From: Streptomyces triculaminicus
Lineage (GTDB): Bacteria > Actinomycetota > Actinomycetes > Streptomycetales > Streptomycetaceae
Assembly (NCBI RefSeq): GCF_017349075.1
Contig: NZ_JAFMOF010000002.1
Span: 806,001-870,000, forward strand
Reading direction: 5' to 3'
Length of the DNA: 64,000 nt
Numbering within the stretch: the stretch's first letter is position 1; every line of letters starts with the position of its first letter. Below the pieces are notes generated by a model, which saw only the letters and a program-made list of their open reading frames with translations, had not been told where the DNA came from and made no database searches. Positions 27,075 through 35,968 of this stretch are shown piece by piece. The position numbers and the translations under genes are program-made.

Positions 27075-28088
27075 ATGACGTCGATGCCGCCCTACCGCGT
27101 AGCCCTGCTCGCCTTCCCCAACATCCGGGCCTTCGACGTCTCGGTCATCACCGAGGTGTGGGGCACGGACCGCACCGACCGCGGCGTGCCGCCCTTCGAG
27201 CTGCGCCGCTGCGCCGCCGACCGCGCACCGGTCCCCATGCCCGGCGGCCTCAGCCTCGCCCCCGACCGCACGCTCGCCTGGCTCGACCGCGCCGACCTCG
27301 TGATCGTCCCCGGCCTGGTGGACCCGCTGCTGCCCGTCCCGCCCCCGGTGCTCGACGCCCTGCGGCGCGCCCACGCACGCGGCGTGCCGGTCGCCGCCCT
27401 GTGCGCCGGCGCGTTCGCCCTCGCCCAGGCCGGGCTCCTCGACGGCCACCGCGCGATCACCCACTGGACCCTCACGGACCTGCTGCGACGGCAGCACCCC
27501 AGGGTGAGCGTCGTGCCCGACGCCCTCTTCATCGACGCCTCGGCGGACGCAGGCGCCGACGCCGCGCCCGGAGCGCCTCTCTGGACGTCGGCCGGCACCG
27601 CCGCCGGCATCGACCTCTGCCTGCATCTCGTGCGCACCCACCACGGCGCCGAGACCGCCGCCACCATCGCCCGCTCGATGGTCACCGCGCCCTTCCGCAC
27701 CGGCACCCAGGCGCAGTTCATCGAGCGCCCCGCCGCCGTCCGCGACCGCGACGCCGACGCCCTGGCCGGCGTGCGCGAGTACGCCCTGCGCCACCTCCAC
27801 GAGCCGCTGACCGTTGGCGCGCTGGCGGCCCGGGCCGGCATGTCCGCCCGCTCCTTCGCCCGTCACTTCACCGCGACCACCGGCGTCACCCCCGCCCGCT
27901 GGCTCCTCGACCAGCGCCTGGCCGCCGCCCAGCGGCTCCTGGAGCGCACCGGCCTCGCCATGCCCGAGATCGCCCGGCGCGCGGGCTTCGGCAGCGAGGT
28001 GACCATGCGCCAGCACTTCGCCGCCCGGCTGTCCACCAGCCCGCGCGACTACCGCGCCGCGTTCTCCCCGTCGTACTCCGGCTCGTAG
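27075..28088 (+). CDS. GlxA-type AraC-family transcriptional regulator
   Basis: A 337-residue regulator. Residues about 5-190 are a DJ-1/PfpI-like (class I glutamine amidotransferase-like) domain with the nucleophile-elbow motif AALCAGAFALA around residue 115. Residues about 225-330 are an AraC DNA-binding domain with two HTH motifs (TVGALAARAGMSARSFARHF and LAMPEIARRAGFGSEVTMRQ). GlxA-like proteins sense small molecules and often control neighbouring catabolic enzymes. The divergent isochorismatase-like hydrolase is the obvious target. The ATG at 27075 is the first in frame. Confidence 0.88.
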   Translation: MTSMPPYRVALLAFPNIRAFDVSVITEVWGTDRTDRGVPPFELRRCAADRAPVPMPGGLSLAPDRTLAWLDRADLVIVPGLVDPLLPVPPPVLDALRRAHARGVPVAALCAGAFALAQAGLLDGHRAITHWTLTDLLRRQHPRVSVVPDALFIDASADAGADAAPGAPLWTSAGTAAGIDLCLHLVRTHHGAETAATIARSMVTAPFRTGTQAQFIERPAAVRDRDADALAGVREYALRHLHEPLTVGALAARAGMSARSFARHFTATTGVTPARWLLDQRLAAAQRLLERTGLAMPEIARRAGFGSEVTMRQHFAARLSTSPRDYRAAFSPSYSGS

Positions 28089-28153
28089 CCGGTTCAGGAC
28101 GCGCCCGTCGACCATCACGGCCCGGCCGGACGCCGGTGCCCGACAATGACCCC

Positions 28154-28663
28154 ATGGTCCACATCACCTTCGTCCAGGGCGACATCACCCGGCAGCAGGC
28201 CGACGCCATCGTCAACGCGGCGAACTCCTCGCTCCTCGGCGGCGGTGGCGTCGACGGCGCCATCCACCGCGCCGGCGGCCCCGCGATCCTCGACGCCTGC
28301 CGCGACCTGCGCGCCTCCCACTACGGCAAGGGCCTGCCGACCGGCCGCGCCGTCGTCACCCCCGCCGGCCGCCTCGCCGCCCGCTGGGTCGTCCACACCG
28401 TGGGCCCGGTGTACAGCGCGGACGAGGACCGCTCCGAGCTGCTGGCGTCCTGCTACCGCGAGTCGCTGCGGGTGGCGGACGAACTGGGGGCGAGGACCGT
28501 CGCGTTCCCGGCCATCTCCACCGGCATCTACCGCTGGCCGATGGACGACGCGGCGCGCATCGCGGTGGCGACGGTGCGGGAGGCGGAGACGGCGGTGGAG
28601 GAGGTCCGCTTCGTCCTCTTCGACGAGCGGGCGTACGAGGCCTTCGCGTCGCAGGCGAGCTGA
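28154..28663 (+). CDS. Macrodomain O-acetyl-ADP-ribose deacetylase-like protein
   Basis: A 169-residue single macrodomain of the MacroD/YmdB type. Diagnostic segments are GDITRQQADAIVNAANSSLLGGGGVDGAIHRAGG at residues 8-41 (ADP-ribose-binding Asn and Asp, Gly-rich loop) and FPAISTGIYRWP at about 121-132 (phosphate-binding loop). Such proteins bind or remove ADP-ribose from proteins or O-acetyl-ADP-ribose. The ATG at 28154 is the only good start. It follows the GlxA regulator by 65 bases and could be co-transcribed. Confidence 0.9.
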   Translation: MVHITFVQGDITRQQADAIVNAANSSLLGGGGVDGAIHRAGGPAILDACRDLRASHYGKGLPTGRAVVTPAGRLAARWVVHTVGPVYSADEDRSELLASCYRESLRVADELGARTVAFPAISTGIYRWPMDDAARIAVATVREAETAVEEVRFVLFDERAYEAFASQAS

Positions 28664-28868
28664 CGCACCTCTCCGCTGCGCGTCCTGCCGACCTCGGCGT
28701 GCAATCCGCTCGATCTACGGGCGCAGTCGACAATCGCCGCAACCAGCGATGAATCCCCCTTGAGTGCCTCTATCAATCCTGTGCGTCAACCTCAACCGCT
28801 GTTCCTGGAATTGGCTGGTTATGATCGGCATCCAGTGCGAGATGGCCGGCTGTGTTTGACGAGGACTG

Positions 28869-31217
28869 ATGACTCCCACAGGATCCGAAGGCCCGGGCGA
28901 GCCGGTACGAAGAAGCCGACGACGGCCCGTGCGCCTGCGTACCTTGCTCGTCTGGCTCGCGGTGGTGCCCACCGTGGCGATGGGCGTCCAGGTTCTCATC
29001 AGCTCCGACCGTTCGGTGCAGGAGGCCCGGCACCTGCGCAAGGACGTGGTGGCCGGCCGGCAGACCGGCGTGCCCCTGTACCGGCTCATGACCACACTGC
29101 AGGCCGAGCGCGCGATCACCGCCGCGTGGTGGTCGGGCATGCCCGTCCCCGGCTCCGATCTGCGTGAGCGTCGGACCGACACCGACCGGGCCGTGGCCGT
29201 GTTCCTGAAGTCGCCGGACCCCGACCAGCTCCATTCCGACCGGGCGAAGGACCGCCTCCGCGACGTCGAGCGGCGACTGGCCGACCTGGGCGCCCAGCGC
29301 GAACGCGCCGACGCACGCCACGGCAGCCCGGACGAATCCGTCGACTACTACACCGACGTGATCAGCGGAACGATCCGTTGCTATGGAGACTTCAACCACG
29401 TCGACGACGGCGGGCTCAGGCAGGAGGCGACATCACTCGTGGCCCTGTTCTCGGCAGCGGAGGTGGTGGCGCGCGAGAACGCCATCCTCGCGCTGTCGGG
29501 CCCCTCCGGAAAGCTGACGTCCGCCAGGTTCGGTGAATTCGTCGAAGCTGTCGGCGCGAGCGACTACTTGTACGACACGGTCACCCTCGATCTGCCTCTT
29601 GACGACCAGGACGCCCTGCAGCGGATTCTCACCTCGAACGCCTGGCAGACCAAGTCCCGCATCGAGAACGTGATCGTCTCCGAGCACCGGGACGTCTCTT
29701 CCGGCGTCGTGCTGCCGTCGGACGTCAGTGACTGGCGGGCGGCCTACAGCACCTTTTCCGCCCAGTTGAACACCCTCGACGAGAGCGAGCTGAAGGAGCT
29801 GCTCGCCCACTCCGACGACCGGGCGGCGGAGCTGGAGAACCAGGTCGTCCTGCTGGTGGCCGCAAGCGGTGCCGCCCTCCTGCTGGTCGTCGCCGTCGTG
29901 GTCTTCACCACGCGTTCGGTCCTGCGCCGCCTGCGCTCTCTCCACGACCGCACGGTGGCGATCGCCGAGGAGACCCTCCCGGACGTCGTGGACCGCCTCC
30001 AGCGCGGAGAGACCGTCGGCACCGACGCACTGCCGCGGCCGCGGGGCGAGCAGGACGAGGTCGGACGGGTCAGCGACGCCTTCGCCCGCGTCGTCGCCGT
30101 ATCCGTCGAGGGACACCGGAAGCTCGCCGACGAGCGACAGGGCTTCAGCGTGTTCGCCTCCGGTATCGCCGCACGGACCGGCAACCTGGTCAGCCGTCAG
30201 CTCGCCCTCACCGAGCACATCCAGGACACCTTCGGTCAGGACGAGGCACTCCTCGCCGAGCTCATGAGCTCCGATCAGCTCACGGTGGGCATGCGGCGGC
30301 AGATCGAGAACCTGCTCATCCTGGCGGGTGGCGAGATCTCCGACCCGCACATGGAGCCCATGCGCATCGCCGACCTGCTGCGGGAGGCGGCCGCCGAGGT
30401 CGAGGACTTCCGGCGCATCGACCGGCACGCCATGGACGAGACCAGCGTGGAGGCCGGCGTGATCAGTCAGCTCAGCCACCTCCTGGCAGAGCTGCTGGAC
30501 AACGCCACGCGCTTCTCCCCGCCGACGGCGAGGGTCGCCATCCGGTCCGAACTGGTCGGTGACGGCCTCTGCATCGAGATCGAGGACCGTGGCCCGCGGG
30601 TGACCGCCGAGAAGTACGAGGAGATGAACGGCCGGCTGCACTCGGCCCCGCCGTACTCCGTGCTGGCCCGGAACGCGCAACGGCTCGGCCTCTTCGTGGT
30701 CGGCAACCTCGCCGACCAGCTCGGGGCGACGGTCACGCTGCGCCGGTCGGCGTTCGGTGGAACGTCCGCCGTAGTGATCGTCCCAGGCGAGCACCTCGTG
30801 CCGGCCCAGGAGAGCACCGCGGCGCCCCGGCCGGCGAAGGAGCCCTCGCCCGTACCGCAGCCCGCCGAGGAGCGGCGGCCGAAGCTCGTCGCGCGGCAGC
30901 CGACCGGTGATCCGGCCGACGACCCCGCCCCCGACGCGTCGGGACTGCCGCGCCGCCCGCGGAAGGAGCAGGTGCGGCAGGCCGCGAACACGGCGCCGGA
31001 GACACCGCCCCCGTCCGGCTCCGGGGACGCCCCCGGCCGCCCGGCTCTCCCCGAGCGCGTCCCCCAGACCCACATGACCCAGCGGCTCCGCGAGCCGCGT
31101 ACGGCCGAACCCGTCGGCCAGGACGCCGCCACGCCCGAAGAGGTGGCCGACGCCTGGGCGGACTACGAAGACAGCACCAGGCAAGCGGAACTCGAGCTCC
31201 GACAGGACCAGTCATGA
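28869..31217 (+). CDS. Conservon sensor histidine kinase (CvnA-like)
   Basis: A 782-residue membrane sensor and first gene of a four-gene conservon. One membrane helix is near 23-45; an extracytoplasmic nitrate/nitrite-sensing-like helical domain spans about 55-320; a second helix lies near 325-350. A HAMP-like linker, a dimerisation region (LTEHIQDTF...) and an HATPase_c domain (about 535-645, with N-box LLAELLDNATRFSPP and a degenerate glycine-rich region) follow. The last 130 residues are Pro-rich and disordered. The phospho-acceptor His site is not typical, as is usual for these proteins. In conservons the kinase forms a membrane complex with CvnB, CvnC and the CvnD GTPase. The stop overlaps cvnB by 4 bases. 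Confidence 0.88.
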   Translation: MTPTGSEGPGEPVRRSRRRPVRLRTLLVWLAVVPTVAMGVQVLISSDRSVQEARHLRKDVVAGRQTGVPLYRLMTTLQAERAITAAWWSGMPVPGSDLRERRTDTDRAVAVFLKSPDPDQLHSDRAKDRLRDVERRLADLGAQRERADARHGSPDESVDYYTDVISGTIRCYGDFNHVDDGGLRQEATSLVALFSAAEVVARENAILALSGPSGKLTSARFGEFVEAVGASDYLYDTVTLDLPLDDQDALQRILTSNAWQTKSRIENVIVSEHRDVSSGVVLPSDVSDWRAAYSTFSAQLNTLDESELKELLAHSDDRAAELENQVVLLVAASGAALLLVVAVVVFTTRSVLRRLRSLHDRTVAIAEETLPDVVDRLQRGETVGTDALPRPRGEQDEVGRVSDAFARVVAVSVEGHRKLADERQGFSVFASGIAARTGNLVSRQLALTEHIQDTFGQDEALLAELMSSDQLTVGMRRQIENLLILAGGEISDPHMEPMRIADLLREAAAEVEDFRRIDRHAMDETSVEAGVISQLSHLLAELLDNATRFSPPTARVAIRSELVGDGLCIEIEDRGPRVTAEKYEEMNGRLHSAPPYSVLARNAQRLGLFVVGNLADQLGATVTLRRSAFGGTSAVVIVPGEHLVPAQESTAAPRPAKEPSPVPQPAEERRPKLVARQPTGDPADDPAPDASGLPRRPRKEQVRQAANTAPETPPPSGSGDAPGRPALPERVPQTHMTQRLREPRTAEPVGQDAATPEEVADAWADYEDSTRQAELELRQDQS

Positions 31218-31618
31218 CAACGACACAGAACGATGCGATCTACAGCATCCTGGACAACAACCTGAGCAGGATCGCGGGGATGCAGGGAGCCGTCCTGCTC
31301 TCCAACGACGGGATCAAGCTCAGCGCCTACATGCTGGAGCGGGACCAGGCCGAACGGGTGGCCGCGGCGGCCTCCGGTATCGCGTCCACCATGAAGGCCA
31401 TCTCGCGGGAGATCGACGGCGGCGGAGTGATCCGCCAGCTCGTCGAGATGGACGACCGGTACCTGTGCATCGTGGGGTGCGGATCGGGCAGCACGCTGAT
31501 CGTGGTGGCCTCCCGCAAGGCACGGCTCGGAGAGCTGGGCGGCGAGACGGTCCGCGCCGCGCAGGCGCTCGGAGAGTGGCTGGACACCCCCGAACGCTCC
31601 CAGGCGCCCACGTCGTAA
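31214..31618 (+). CDS. Roadblock/LC7-domain protein (CvnB-like)
   Basis: A 134-residue protein of the roadblock/LC7 fold (IYSILDNNLSRIAGMQGAVLLSNDGIKLS, then helix-sheet pattern to LIVVASRKARLG), the regulatory partner that binds the CvnD GTPase, like MglB for MglA. The start overlaps the kinase stop (ATGA, 31214-31217) and its stop overlaps the next start by one base, so the operon is translationally coupled. Confidence 0.9.
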   Translation: MTTTQNDAIYSILDNNLSRIAGMQGAVLLSNDGIKLSAYMLERDQAERVAAAASGIASTMKAISREIDGGGVIRQLVEMDDRYLCIVGCGSGSTLIVVASRKARLGELGGETVRAAQALGEWLDTPERSQAPTS

Positions 31619-31986
31619 TGGCGGCCGCCCCCCAGCCCGGACGGCGGCGCCGGACGCGGCTGTACGCCCTCACCGATGGGCGCACGGCCGCATCCCGGCA
31701 TGGTCTGACGATGGACACCCTGATCACGGCGACCGATGACGCCGGCCACGGTCACGGCAGCCTGCCCACGGAGTGGCAGGAGATCCTCGCCATGTGCCCG
31801 GCGCCGAACGGCCGGGCGGTCGCCGAGATCGCCGCCCGGATGCGGATGCGTCTGACTCCCATGGTGGTCCTGCTCGGCGAGCTGCTGGAGCGCGGCCTGA
31901 TCCGCCACCGGCCGCCGCTGGACGCCTCCGAGACCTCCAATGTCCACCTGCTCATGAAAATCAGGGACAACCTTGCCCGCCTATGA
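31618..31986 (+). CDS. DUF742 protein (CvnC-like)
   Basis: A 122-residue DUF742 protein, third conservon component. The N-terminus is basic (PGRRRRTRLYALTDGRT); the middle has EWQEILAMCPAPNGRAVAEIAARMRMRLTPMVVLLGEL, a winged-HTH-like region seen throughout the family. It ends with the conserved LLMKIRDNLARL. The ATG at 31618 shares one base with the stop of cvnB. Confidence 0.9.
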   Translation: MAAAPQPGRRRRTRLYALTDGRTAASRHGLTMDTLITATDDAGHGHGSLPTEWQEILAMCPAPNGRAVAEIAARMRMRLTPMVVLLGELLERGLIRHRPPLDASETSNVHLLMKIRDNLARL

Positions 31987-32563
31987 CACCGCCGCACCGG
32001 AAGCGTCCCCCGTCAAGATCCTCATAGCCGGGGGCTTCGGAGTCGGCAAGACGACTCTGGTCGAAGCGATCTCCGAGATCGATCCGCTGCGCACCGAGGA
32101 GCGGCTGACGTCCGCGGGCGTCGGGGTCGACGACCTCGACGGCATCGAGAGCAAGACGGCGACCACGGTCGCGCTGGACTTCGGCCGCATCACCCTCACC
32201 GACGCCGGAGTGGTCCTGTACCTCTTCGGCACACCGGGCCAGGAACGCTTCTGGTTCATGTGGGACGACCTGCTGCTCGGGGCGCTCGGGGCGATCGTCC
32301 TGGTCGACACCCGGAGGCTGGACCGCAGCTTCGCCGCCATCGACTTCTTCGAGAGCCGCGGCCTGCCGTTCATCGTCGGCGCGAACTGCTTCAACGGCGA
32401 GCAGTCGTACAGCACCGAGGAGATCAGGGCGGCCCTGCACCTGAGGGATCCGGAAACCCCCGTCCTCCTGCTCGACGTCCGCTCCCGGGAGGACGTCCGC
32501 GGCTGCCTGCTCGCGCTGCTGGACCGGCTCCTGGCCCAGGCGCGCGTCACCGCGCCCGTCTGA
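31973..32563 (+). CDS. Conservon small GTPase (CvnD-like)
   Basis: A 196-residue Ras-like GTPase. P-loop GGFGVGKTTL is at residues 20-29, the switch region has ESKTATTVALDFGRI, G3 is the variant LFGTPGQERFWFMW and G4 the variant NCFNGE (not NKxD), as is normal for conservon GTPases. The start is TTG 31973 with AGGGAC upstream and a 14-base overlap with cvnC; no ATG or GTG in frame is near. It acts as the GTP switch of the complex. A 129-base gap separates it from the serine hydrolase, so the operon likely ends here. Confidence 0.9.
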   Translation: MPAYDTAAPEASPVKILIAGGFGVGKTTLVEAISEIDPLRTEERLTSAGVGVDDLDGIESKTATTVALDFGRITLTDAGVVLYLFGTPGQERFWFMWDDLLLGALGAIVLVDTRRLDRSFAAIDFFESRGLPFIVGANCFNGEQSYSTEEIRAALHLRDPETPVLLLDVRSREDVRGCLLALLDRLLAQARVTAPV

Positions 32564-32692
32564 CCGCGGACGGCGGGCCCGGTCGCACGAGCAGCCGACC
32601 GGCGAATGGCCCGCGTGGGGGAACCGGCTTACGATTCGTGTGGGTTTCTTCGGATTTCCTCCGATTTCTTCCTCAACGGTTGGAGTCAGCCC

Positions 32693-33946
32693 ATGACGCA
32701 TTCGTGCATACGGTTGCGCAGGGGGGCCGTGACCACCGTGGCGGTGGGGATGCTCGCGGGAGGGGCAGCGGCCGCGGCGCCGACGTCTGTTCCCGTCGCC
32801 GTCGGCACCGCCGCACCACCCGCGCCGCCCCCTTCCGCCCCGGCACCCGGGGGCGATTTCCGGGAGCTCACCCCCGCCGTGGTGCAGCAGCTCGACGAGG
32901 CCGTGCAGCGGGTCATGCGGGAAGCCGGCGTACCCGGGGTGAGCGTGGGGCTGTGGACGCCCGACAAGGGGCGCTACGTGCGGTCGTTCGGGGTCGCCGA
33001 CAAGAGCAGTGGCCAGAGGATGACGCCGGACCTGTACACGCGGATCGGCAGCGAGACCAAGACGTTCACCGTGACCGCGCTCCTGAAGCTCGTCGACCAG
33101 GGCGTGGTGGGCCTGGACGACCCGATCGGCAAGTACGTCGAGGGCGTACCCAACGGGGACAGAATCACACTGCGCCAGCTGGCGGGGATGCGCAGCGGGC
33201 TCTTCAACTACTCCGAGGACGAGGACTTCTACAAGGCGCTGACGTCCGATCCACGGCGTCCGTTCACGCCCCGGCAGCTGCTCGACTACTCCTTCAAGCA
33301 CCCCGTGCTGTTCTCGCCGGGCGAGAAGTTCTCCTACTGCAACACCAACCTCATCCTGCTCGGCCTGGTCATCGAGAAGGCCGGTGGCGCTCCGCTCGGG
33401 GAGTTCATCCGGAAGAACGTTCTCGCCCCCGCCGGTCTGAACGACACGCTCTTCCCGGTCGGCGCGGAGTTCCCGGCACCGCACGCGCGGGGGTACACCG
33501 ACCAGACCGCGAGCGGGCAGGTCGAGGACGCCACCGACTGGAATCCCTCCTGGGGCTGGGCGGCCGGCGCGATGATCTCCGATCTGCAGGATCTGCGGAC
33601 ATGGGCGCCCACGGTCGCCACGGGCGTCCTCCCCAACGGCCGGACCCTGATCAGCCCCGCCACGCAGAAGCAGCGGCTCACCATGGAGTCCACAGCGCTC
33701 CCGGGCGTCGGGTACGGCCTCGGCATCTTCAACGTCCAGGGCTGGATCGGGCACAACGGTTCGCTGCCGGGCTACGAGTCGCTGACCGTCTACCTGCCGG
33801 CGACGCGGGCGACCCTCGTCGTGGTGCTGAACACCGACATCGACCATGACGGCGCGGAACCCAGCACGCTCTTCGGCGAGGCCATCACGAAGATCGTCAC
33901 GCCGGGGCACGTCTTCGACCTGCCCGCGCAGCCCGCGGCGAGGTGA
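32693..33946 (+). CDS. Secreted serine hydrolase (class C beta-lactamase / DD-peptidase fold)
   Basis: A 417-residue exported enzyme. A signal peptide (1-30, ATPPAAA-like cleavage region) precedes an Ala/Pro linker. The catalytic motifs of the family are all present: SETK (Ser-x-x-Lys, in RIGSETKTF) at about 120, YCN (Tyr-x-Asn) at about 218 and HNG (equivalent of KTG) at about 358. Streptomyces D-alanyl-D-alanine carboxypeptidases and related esterases have this layout, so the substrate is probably a cell-wall peptide or ester. The ATG at 32693 has GGAG upstream; the frame is open to 32606 but the signal peptide starts here. Confidence 0.88.
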   Translation: MTHSCIRLRRGAVTTVAVGMLAGGAAAAAPTSVPVAVGTAAPPAPPPSAPAPGGDFRELTPAVVQQLDEAVQRVMREAGVPGVSVGLWTPDKGRYVRSFGVADKSSGQRMTPDLYTRIGSETKTFTVTALLKLVDQGVVGLDDPIGKYVEGVPNGDRITLRQLAGMRSGLFNYSEDEDFYKALTSDPRRPFTPRQLLDYSFKHPVLFSPGEKFSYCNTNLILLGLVIEKAGGAPLGEFIRKNVLAPAGLNDTLFPVGAEFPAPHARGYTDQTASGQVEDATDWNPSWGWAAGAMISDLQDLRTWAPTVATGVLPNGRTLISPATQKQRLTMESTALPGVGYGLGIFNVQGWIGHNGSLPGYESLTVYLPATRATLVVVLNTDIDHDGAEPSTLFGEAITKIVTPGHVFDLPAQPAAR

Positions 33947-33964
33947 CGTCGTTACGCTGCACTG

Positions 33965-34882
33965 ATGCGCACAACAGACGACGTGGCCCCGTCCTTGACG
34001 TTCGAGCCGTGGCCGGATGACGAGGAGATGGCGAGCGCGGTGCTGGCCGCGCTGGGGCCCGCGGGCGACATGGCGGTGAGCCAGGGCCGGCTTCTCCTGC
34101 GAGGCGACCTGGACGGCGACGTCCCGTGCCGCGCACGAGTGGTCCGCGACAGCGCGACGGGGGAGCCGGCGGGGGTCGTGGGCTTCCGCCGCCTGCCCGG
34201 CCTCCTCGAGGAACGCCTGGTGTGGGCACACGTCGAGATCGTCCCGCGGCTGCGGGAGCGCGGCCTGGGCTCGGCCGCTCTGGCCCATCTGACGCGGATG
34301 ATGAGCGACATGGGGCTGAGCCCGTGGGGCAAGGCCGTCACCGGCTCCCCGGCGCACCGCTGGATGACCGATCGCGGTTTCCACCACCAGCGCCGCATAC
34401 GAACGTTCCGGGTCCGCCCGCAGGCGATCGCCCCCGTCGAGCACGGCTACGCGATCGAGTGGCACGAGGGACCCACCTGGGCACCGGACGACGTCATGCA
34501 GGCCTGGTGGGACTGGATCGACGCCCGGAACTGGCCGCATCCCACGCCGCCGACGCCGATGAGTCAGGAGCGCCGGGCCTTCCACTGCGAGAGCTACTCG
34601 CCTCTCGTGGCGGCCCGCCGCCCCGACGGCACCATCGCCGGCATCGGCTTCCTCGACGAATTCCCCGGCGACGACAGCGACCTCTCCGGTGGGCCCGTCG
34701 ACCCTGCCGACCCCGACGGGCGCACCGTCGTCGCGGCCCTGCTGGCGGCGTGCGCGGAGCACCTGCCCGTACGGAGCCTCCTGCTCGAACTCGGCGACGA
34801 CGAAGGCGACGACGTCGTCTCCTTCGTCGCGGACCACGCCGTGGACGTCCTGGACGACACGGTCGCCTGCGCGAGGCTCTGA
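33965..34882 (+). CDS. GNAT-family N-acetyltransferase
   Basis: A 305-residue protein with an N-terminal GNAT domain. The acetyl-CoA-binding motif A is visible as VEIVPRLRERGLGSAALAHLTRMM (about 90-113). The C-terminal half (about 150-305) is a second, degenerate GNAT-like domain. The pattern is that of double-GNAT proteins in actinomycetes, where only one half usually acetylates. The substrate is unknown. It starts 18 bases after the serine hydrolase and may share its transcript. Confidence 0.8.
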   Translation: MRTTDDVAPSLTFEPWPDDEEMASAVLAALGPAGDMAVSQGRLLLRGDLDGDVPCRARVVRDSATGEPAGVVGFRRLPGLLEERLVWAHVEIVPRLRERGLGSAALAHLTRMMSDMGLSPWGKAVTGSPAHRWMTDRGFHHQRRIRTFRVRPQAIAPVEHGYAIEWHEGPTWAPDDVMQAWWDWIDARNWPHPTPPTPMSQERRAFHCESYSPLVAARRPDGTIAGIGFLDEFPGDDSDLSGGPVDPADPDGRTVVAALLAACAEHLPVRSLLLELGDDEGDDVVSFVADHAVDVLDDTVACARL

Positions 34883-34904
34883 CCGGCGGGGCGCGGCCCG
34901 CCCG

Positions 34905-35798
34905 TCAGCCGCACTGCCAGGTGAACATCGCGCGGTCGAAGCGGCGTTCGGCGAGGTCCTGGGGGCGTATGAGCCAGTAGAGGGAACCGAGGTCGCCCCA
35001 CATCATCCCGGCGTCGTCGTCCGAGCCGAACTGGGCGAGCAGCACCCAGCGCAGGGCCTCCTCCGGGATCCGCGGGTCGTTCCACGGCGGGCCGCCCAGC
35101 ACGCCATGGGCGACCTCGGTCTCCACCTCGTCCTGGTCGGGGCTCGCGTGGCCGCCGATCTGGTGCAGGCACCCGGGGTGGTCCTCCATGGCCTCCTGGA
35201 AGTCCTCGCCCCACAGCGGGTGGTCGTCGGGCATCGGCTCGAACTCCCCGTAGACCACCGGATGCCAGGGATACGGCGCCGTCGTCTCCACCCATGTCGT
35301 CAGCGGCACGTGGCGGTAGGGCCGGAGCCCCTCCGGCGCCGCCCGCTCGGTGACGGGAACGCCCGCCGGTACGTACAGGACGCGCGCTCCCGCCCAGCTG
35401 TCGGGGTCACGGGGATGGACCATCGCGCGGCCGTCGTCCGGCTGCCCGTCGAAATAGAAGAAGGCCAGCGTGCCGTCCTTCGGCAGGGCGATGTCGAGGG
35501 CGTCGGAAGGGAGCAGGGCGCAGTCGACCGAGGCGATGAAGGAGAGCGGACCGTGCCCCTCCCACACCGGCCACTCCTGGTCCTCCGGCAGCTCCGGCAG
35601 GCCGCCGAGCCGGCCGACGACGGACCTCGGACCCGGCTGCGCGTCCGCGTCAGTGGCCGCCTCCGCCTCGGCGTCCGTGGCCGTGGCGTTGGCCAGGGCC
35701 AGGCCAGGCCGCAGCAGGCCGATCCACCGCGCGGCGATCTCGGCGGGCAGGTGCTCGTGGGCGAGCGTGTGGAGCGCGTCGGCGGTGTCCTGTGTCAT
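34905..35798 (-). CDS. DUF1963 (YwqG-like) protein
   Basis: A 297-residue cytoplasmic protein of the DUF1963 family. Typical segments are VVGRLGGLPELPEDQEWPVWEGHGPLSFIASVDCALL near the N-terminus, GTLAFFYFDGQ, and a C-terminal WVLLAQFGSDDDAGMMWGDLGSLYWLIRPQDL. The function of the family is unknown. The frame is open to 35828; the ATG at 35798 is the most likely start because the preceding 10 residues look unlike the family, but no ribosome-binding site decides it. It converges with the acetyltransferase (22-base gap). Confidence 0.8.
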   Translation of the reverse strand: MTQDTADALHTLAHEHLPAEIAARWIGLLRPGLALANATATDAEAEAATDADAQPGPRSVVGRLGGLPELPEDQEWPVWEGHGPLSFIASVDCALLPSDALDIALPKDGTLAFFYFDGQPDDGRAMVHPRDPDSWAGARVLYVPAGVPVTERAAPEGLRPYRHVPLTTWVETTAPYPWHPVVYGEFEPMPDDHPLWGEDFQEAMEDHPGCLHQIGGHASPDQDEVETEVAHGVLGGPPWNDPRIPEEALRWVLLAQFGSDDDAGMMWGDLGSLYWLIRPQDLAERRFDRAMFTWQCG

Positions 35799-35968
35799 GG
35801 CGACCATGATGCACGGGGCCACTGACAACGGGCCGCCCGCGTGGGCGTATCTGCCGGCTGGTACGTAACGCGGGAACCGGCCGTCACGTTATCCGCGCGG
35901 CGGGGGCGACCGGACCGGCCACCGGGCCCCCGGGCCGCCAGGCCCCGGACCACAGACATGGAGCAGGC

